64,000 nucleotides of DNA from the NCBI RefSeq assembly GCF_029227915.1, contig NC_079876.1, positions 8,124,001 to 8,188,000 on the forward strand, written 5' to 3'. This document shows positions 62,046 through 64,000 of this stretch, in pieces. The DNA comes from Hydractinia symbiolongicarpus. Its lineage: Eukaryota; Cnidaria; Hydrozoa; Anthoathecata; Hydractiniidae. Position 1 is the stretch's first letter, and each line of letters begins with the position of its first letter. The translations under genes and the position numbers were made by a program. The notes below the pieces were generated by a model that saw nothing but the letters and a program-made list of their open reading frames with translations, was not told the DNA's origin and made no database searches.

Positions 62046-63867
62046 GGAAATGAGTTTACTCCCTGGGTACTTTCTTTGTATACTTTTGACTATACGGGCC
62101 AAGCCGGGATTTACGGGAAATCGCGGGTTTTCGTTTGCCGGCGATTAAACTTCTTTTATTCAGCGTCTCATCAAAAATGAAAACATTCTTGAAAACTACA
62201 AGTCTCATGCGTTTTAGTGGTGAAAAAATAATTTAAAAAATCGTTCGGGAAATGAGTTTACTCCCTGGGTACTTTCTTTGTATACTTTTGACTTTACGGG
62301 CCGAGTTCGGGATTTACGGGAAATCGCGGATTTTCGTTTGCCGGCGATTAAACTTCTTTTATTCAGCGTCCCATCAAATATGAAAATATTTTTGAAAACT
62401 ACAAGTCTCATGCGTTTTAGTGGTGAAAAAGTAATTTAAAAAATCGTTCCGGAAATGAGTTTACTCCCTGGGTACTTTCTTTGTATACTTTTGACTATAC
62501 GGGCCAAGCCCGGGATTCACGGGAAATCGCGGGTTTTCGTTTGCCGGCGATTAAACTTCTTTTATTCAGCGTCTCATCAAAAATGAAAAGATTTTTGAAA
62601 ACTACAAGTCTTATGCGTTTTAGTGGTGAAAAAATAATTTAAAAAATCGTTCGGGAAATGAGTTTACTCCCTGGGTACTTTCTTTGTATACTTTTGACTA
62701 TACGGGCCAAGCCCGGGATTTACGGGAAATCGCGGATTTTCGTTTGCCGGCGATTAAACTTCTTTTATTCAGCGTCTCATCAAAAATGAAAACATTCTTG
62801 AAAACTACAAGTCTCATGCGTTTTAGTGGTGAAAAAATAATTTAAAAAATCGTTCGGGAAATGAGTTTACTCCCTGGGTACTTTCTTTGTATACTTTTGA
62901 CTATACGGGCCGAGTTCGGGATTTACGGGAAATCGCGGATTTTCGTTTGCCGGCGATTAAACTTCTTTTATTCAGCGGCCCATCAAATATGAAAATATTT
63001 TTGAAAACTACAAGTCTCATGCGTTTAGTGGTAAAAAAATAATATAAAAAATCGTTCGGGAAATGAGTTTACTCCCTGGGTACTTTCTTTGTATACTTTT
63101 GACTATACGGGCCAAGCCCGGGATTTACGGGAAATCGAGGGTTTTCGTTTGCCGGCGATTAAACTTCTTTTATTCAGCGTCTCATCAAAAATGAAAACAT
63201 TTTTAAAAACTACAAGTCTCATGCGTTTTAGTGGTGAAAAATAATTTAAAAAATCGTTCGGAAAATGAGTTTACTCCCTGGGTACTTTCTTTGTATACTT
63301 TTGACTATACGGGCCGAGTTCGGGATTTACGGGAAATCGCGGATTTTCGTTTGCCGGCGATTAAACTTCTTTTATTCAGCGTCCCATCAAATATGAAAAT
63401 ATTTTTGAAAACTACAAGTCTCATGCGTTTTAGTGGTGAAAAATAATTTAAAAAATCGTTCGGAAAATGAGTTTACTCCCTGGGTACTTTCTTTGTATAC
63501 TTTTGACTATACGGGCCGAGTTCGGGATTTACGGGAAATCGCGGATTTTCGTTTGCCGGCGATTAAACTTCTTTTATTCAGCGTCCCATCAAATATGAAA
63601 ATATTTTTGAAAACTACAAGTCTCATGCGTTTAGTGGTAAAAAAATATTATAAAAAATCGTTCGGGAAATGAGTTTACTCCCTGGGTACTTTCTTTGTAT
63701 ACTTTTGACTATACGGGCCAAGCCCGGGATTTACGGGAAATCGCGGGTTTTCGTTTGCCGGCGATTAAACTTCTTTTATTCAGCGTCTCATCAAAAATGA
63801 AAACATTTTTAAAAACTACAAGTCTCATGCGTTTTAGTGGTGAAAAAATAATTTAAAAAATCGTTCG
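62046..63867. repeat. 9-monomer HOR (1,822 bp), copy 2
   Basis: All markers recur at +1,822, including the doubled CGGAAAATGAG unit. One difference: the first unit has CGCGGGTTTT, copy 1 has CGCGGATTTT. Confidence 0.9.
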
Positions 63868-64000
63868 GGAAATGAGTTTACTCCCTGGGTACTTTCTTTG
63901 TATACTTTTGACTATACGGGCCAAGCCGGGATTTACGGGAAATCGCGGGTTTTCGTTTGCCGGCGATTAAACTTCTTTTATTCAGCGTCTCATCAAAAAT
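63868..64000. repeat. 9-monomer HOR, start of copy 3, cut by window end
   Basis: Opens with the same AAGCCGGG unit, so the array runs on past the window. Confidence 0.85.
63918..63949 (+). other. Four-GGG-run motif (possible G-quadruplex)
   Basis: Four GGG runs with loops of 7, 6 and 7 nt. The same arrangement is at 55417-55448, 55821-55852, 58251-58282, 59060-59091 and 62096-62127. Other monomers have a first loop of 8 nt, or only GG in the fourth run. Folding is not shown. Confidence 0.45.

Larger units (their letters stand above)
1..64000. repeat. Tandem satellite array, ~203-bp monomer, fills the window
   Basis: The landmark GGAAATGAGTTTA recurs every 203 bp (sometimes 202 or 204) from the first to the last base, for example at 457, 862, 1065, 1268, 1471 and 1674, and at 63868. 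Each interval holds the same monomer: GTATAC near nt 33, several CGGG motifs at nt 50-83, GCCGGCGATTAAAC near nt 93, GTCTCATC near nt 121, ACTACAAGTCTCATG near nt 151, and an A-rich tail. All copies have one orientation. About 311 monomers fit. Length exceptions are the 50-bp inserts (20 copies) and two 99-bp truncated monomers. No transposon ends, rRNA, tRNA or unique sequence interrupt it. Satellite arrays of this size are known from centromeres, pericentromeres and subtelomeres; which one this is cannot be told from sequence alone. Confidence 0.98.

Noticed and set aside
1-64000. CRISPR array
   Set aside because: There are no short repeats with unique spacers. The 203-bp units are similar over their full length and there are no cas genes.
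1-64000. Ribosomal spacer (IGS) subrepeats or telomere repeats
   Set aside because: No rRNA sequence is seen, and no short telomere-type tandem repeat in either strand.
1-64000. Naming the host organism or a known satellite family
   Set aside because: A monomer of ~203 bp and CAAAA-type motifs occur in several plant and animal satellites. I do not recognise this sequence, so a name would be a guess.

Overview
The whole 64 kb window is one uninterrupted tandem satellite DNA array. I see no protein-coding gene, RNA gene, mobile element or unique (non-repeat) sequence. The repeat unit is about 203 bp (202-204 in most copies, roughly 311 units). Every unit is head-to-tail in the same orientation; I found no inversion and no insertion of foreign DNA. 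A monomer can be written from the recurring start GGAAATGAGTTTA. Nucleotides 1-100 are fairly GC-rich (about 49% in a hand count) and nucleotides 101-203 are AT-rich (about 27%). The short open frames in the monomer (64-121 codons, on both strands) are by-products of the repeat and are not called as genes. A satellite this long points to a eukaryotic chromosome, most likely centromeric or pericentromeric heterochromatin. I do not recognise the family and cannot name the organism. CpG is not depleted (13 per 203 bp against about 7 expected), which argues against a vertebrate-like, heavily methylated history.

Layout. 1 to about 20.2 kb: a higher-order repeat (HOR) built from recognisable monomer types, here called A to H. 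Its basic form is a 10-monomer, 2,129-bp unit (D-E-F-G-A+-B-H-A+-B-C), with 9-, 11- and 13-monomer length variants. A+ is an A monomer followed by a 50-bp partial-monomer insert. 20.2-26.9 kb: more diverged, less ordered monomers, including local 609-bp and 812-bp multimer duplications. 27.1-28.3 kb: a 3-monomer duplication. 28.3-30.3 kb: mixed units, part of them a copy of 26-26.9 kb. 30.3-34.9 kb: three near-identical 1,521-bp 7-monomer repeats. 35.3-37.3 kb: a second copy of 20.2-22.2 kb. 37.3-51 kb: 5-monomer (1,014/1,015 bp) and 9/12-monomer (1,824/2,432 bp) repeats. 51-54 kb: a duplicated block carrying a 99-bp truncated monomer. 54-64 kb: a further domain, with different diagnostic variants and a 9-monomer, 1,822-bp repeat at its right end.

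Nothing here works together as genes do. The interest lies in how the array is organised and in motifs inside the monomer: a 9-bp inverted repeat that keeps hairpin potential in three different sequence forms, a 7-bp direct repeat flanking it, GGG runs phased at about one helical turn, and a motif one base short of a CENP-B box that is confined to the left 40 kb. All comparisons were made by eye, so identities are qualitative and copy number depends on the assembly being right.
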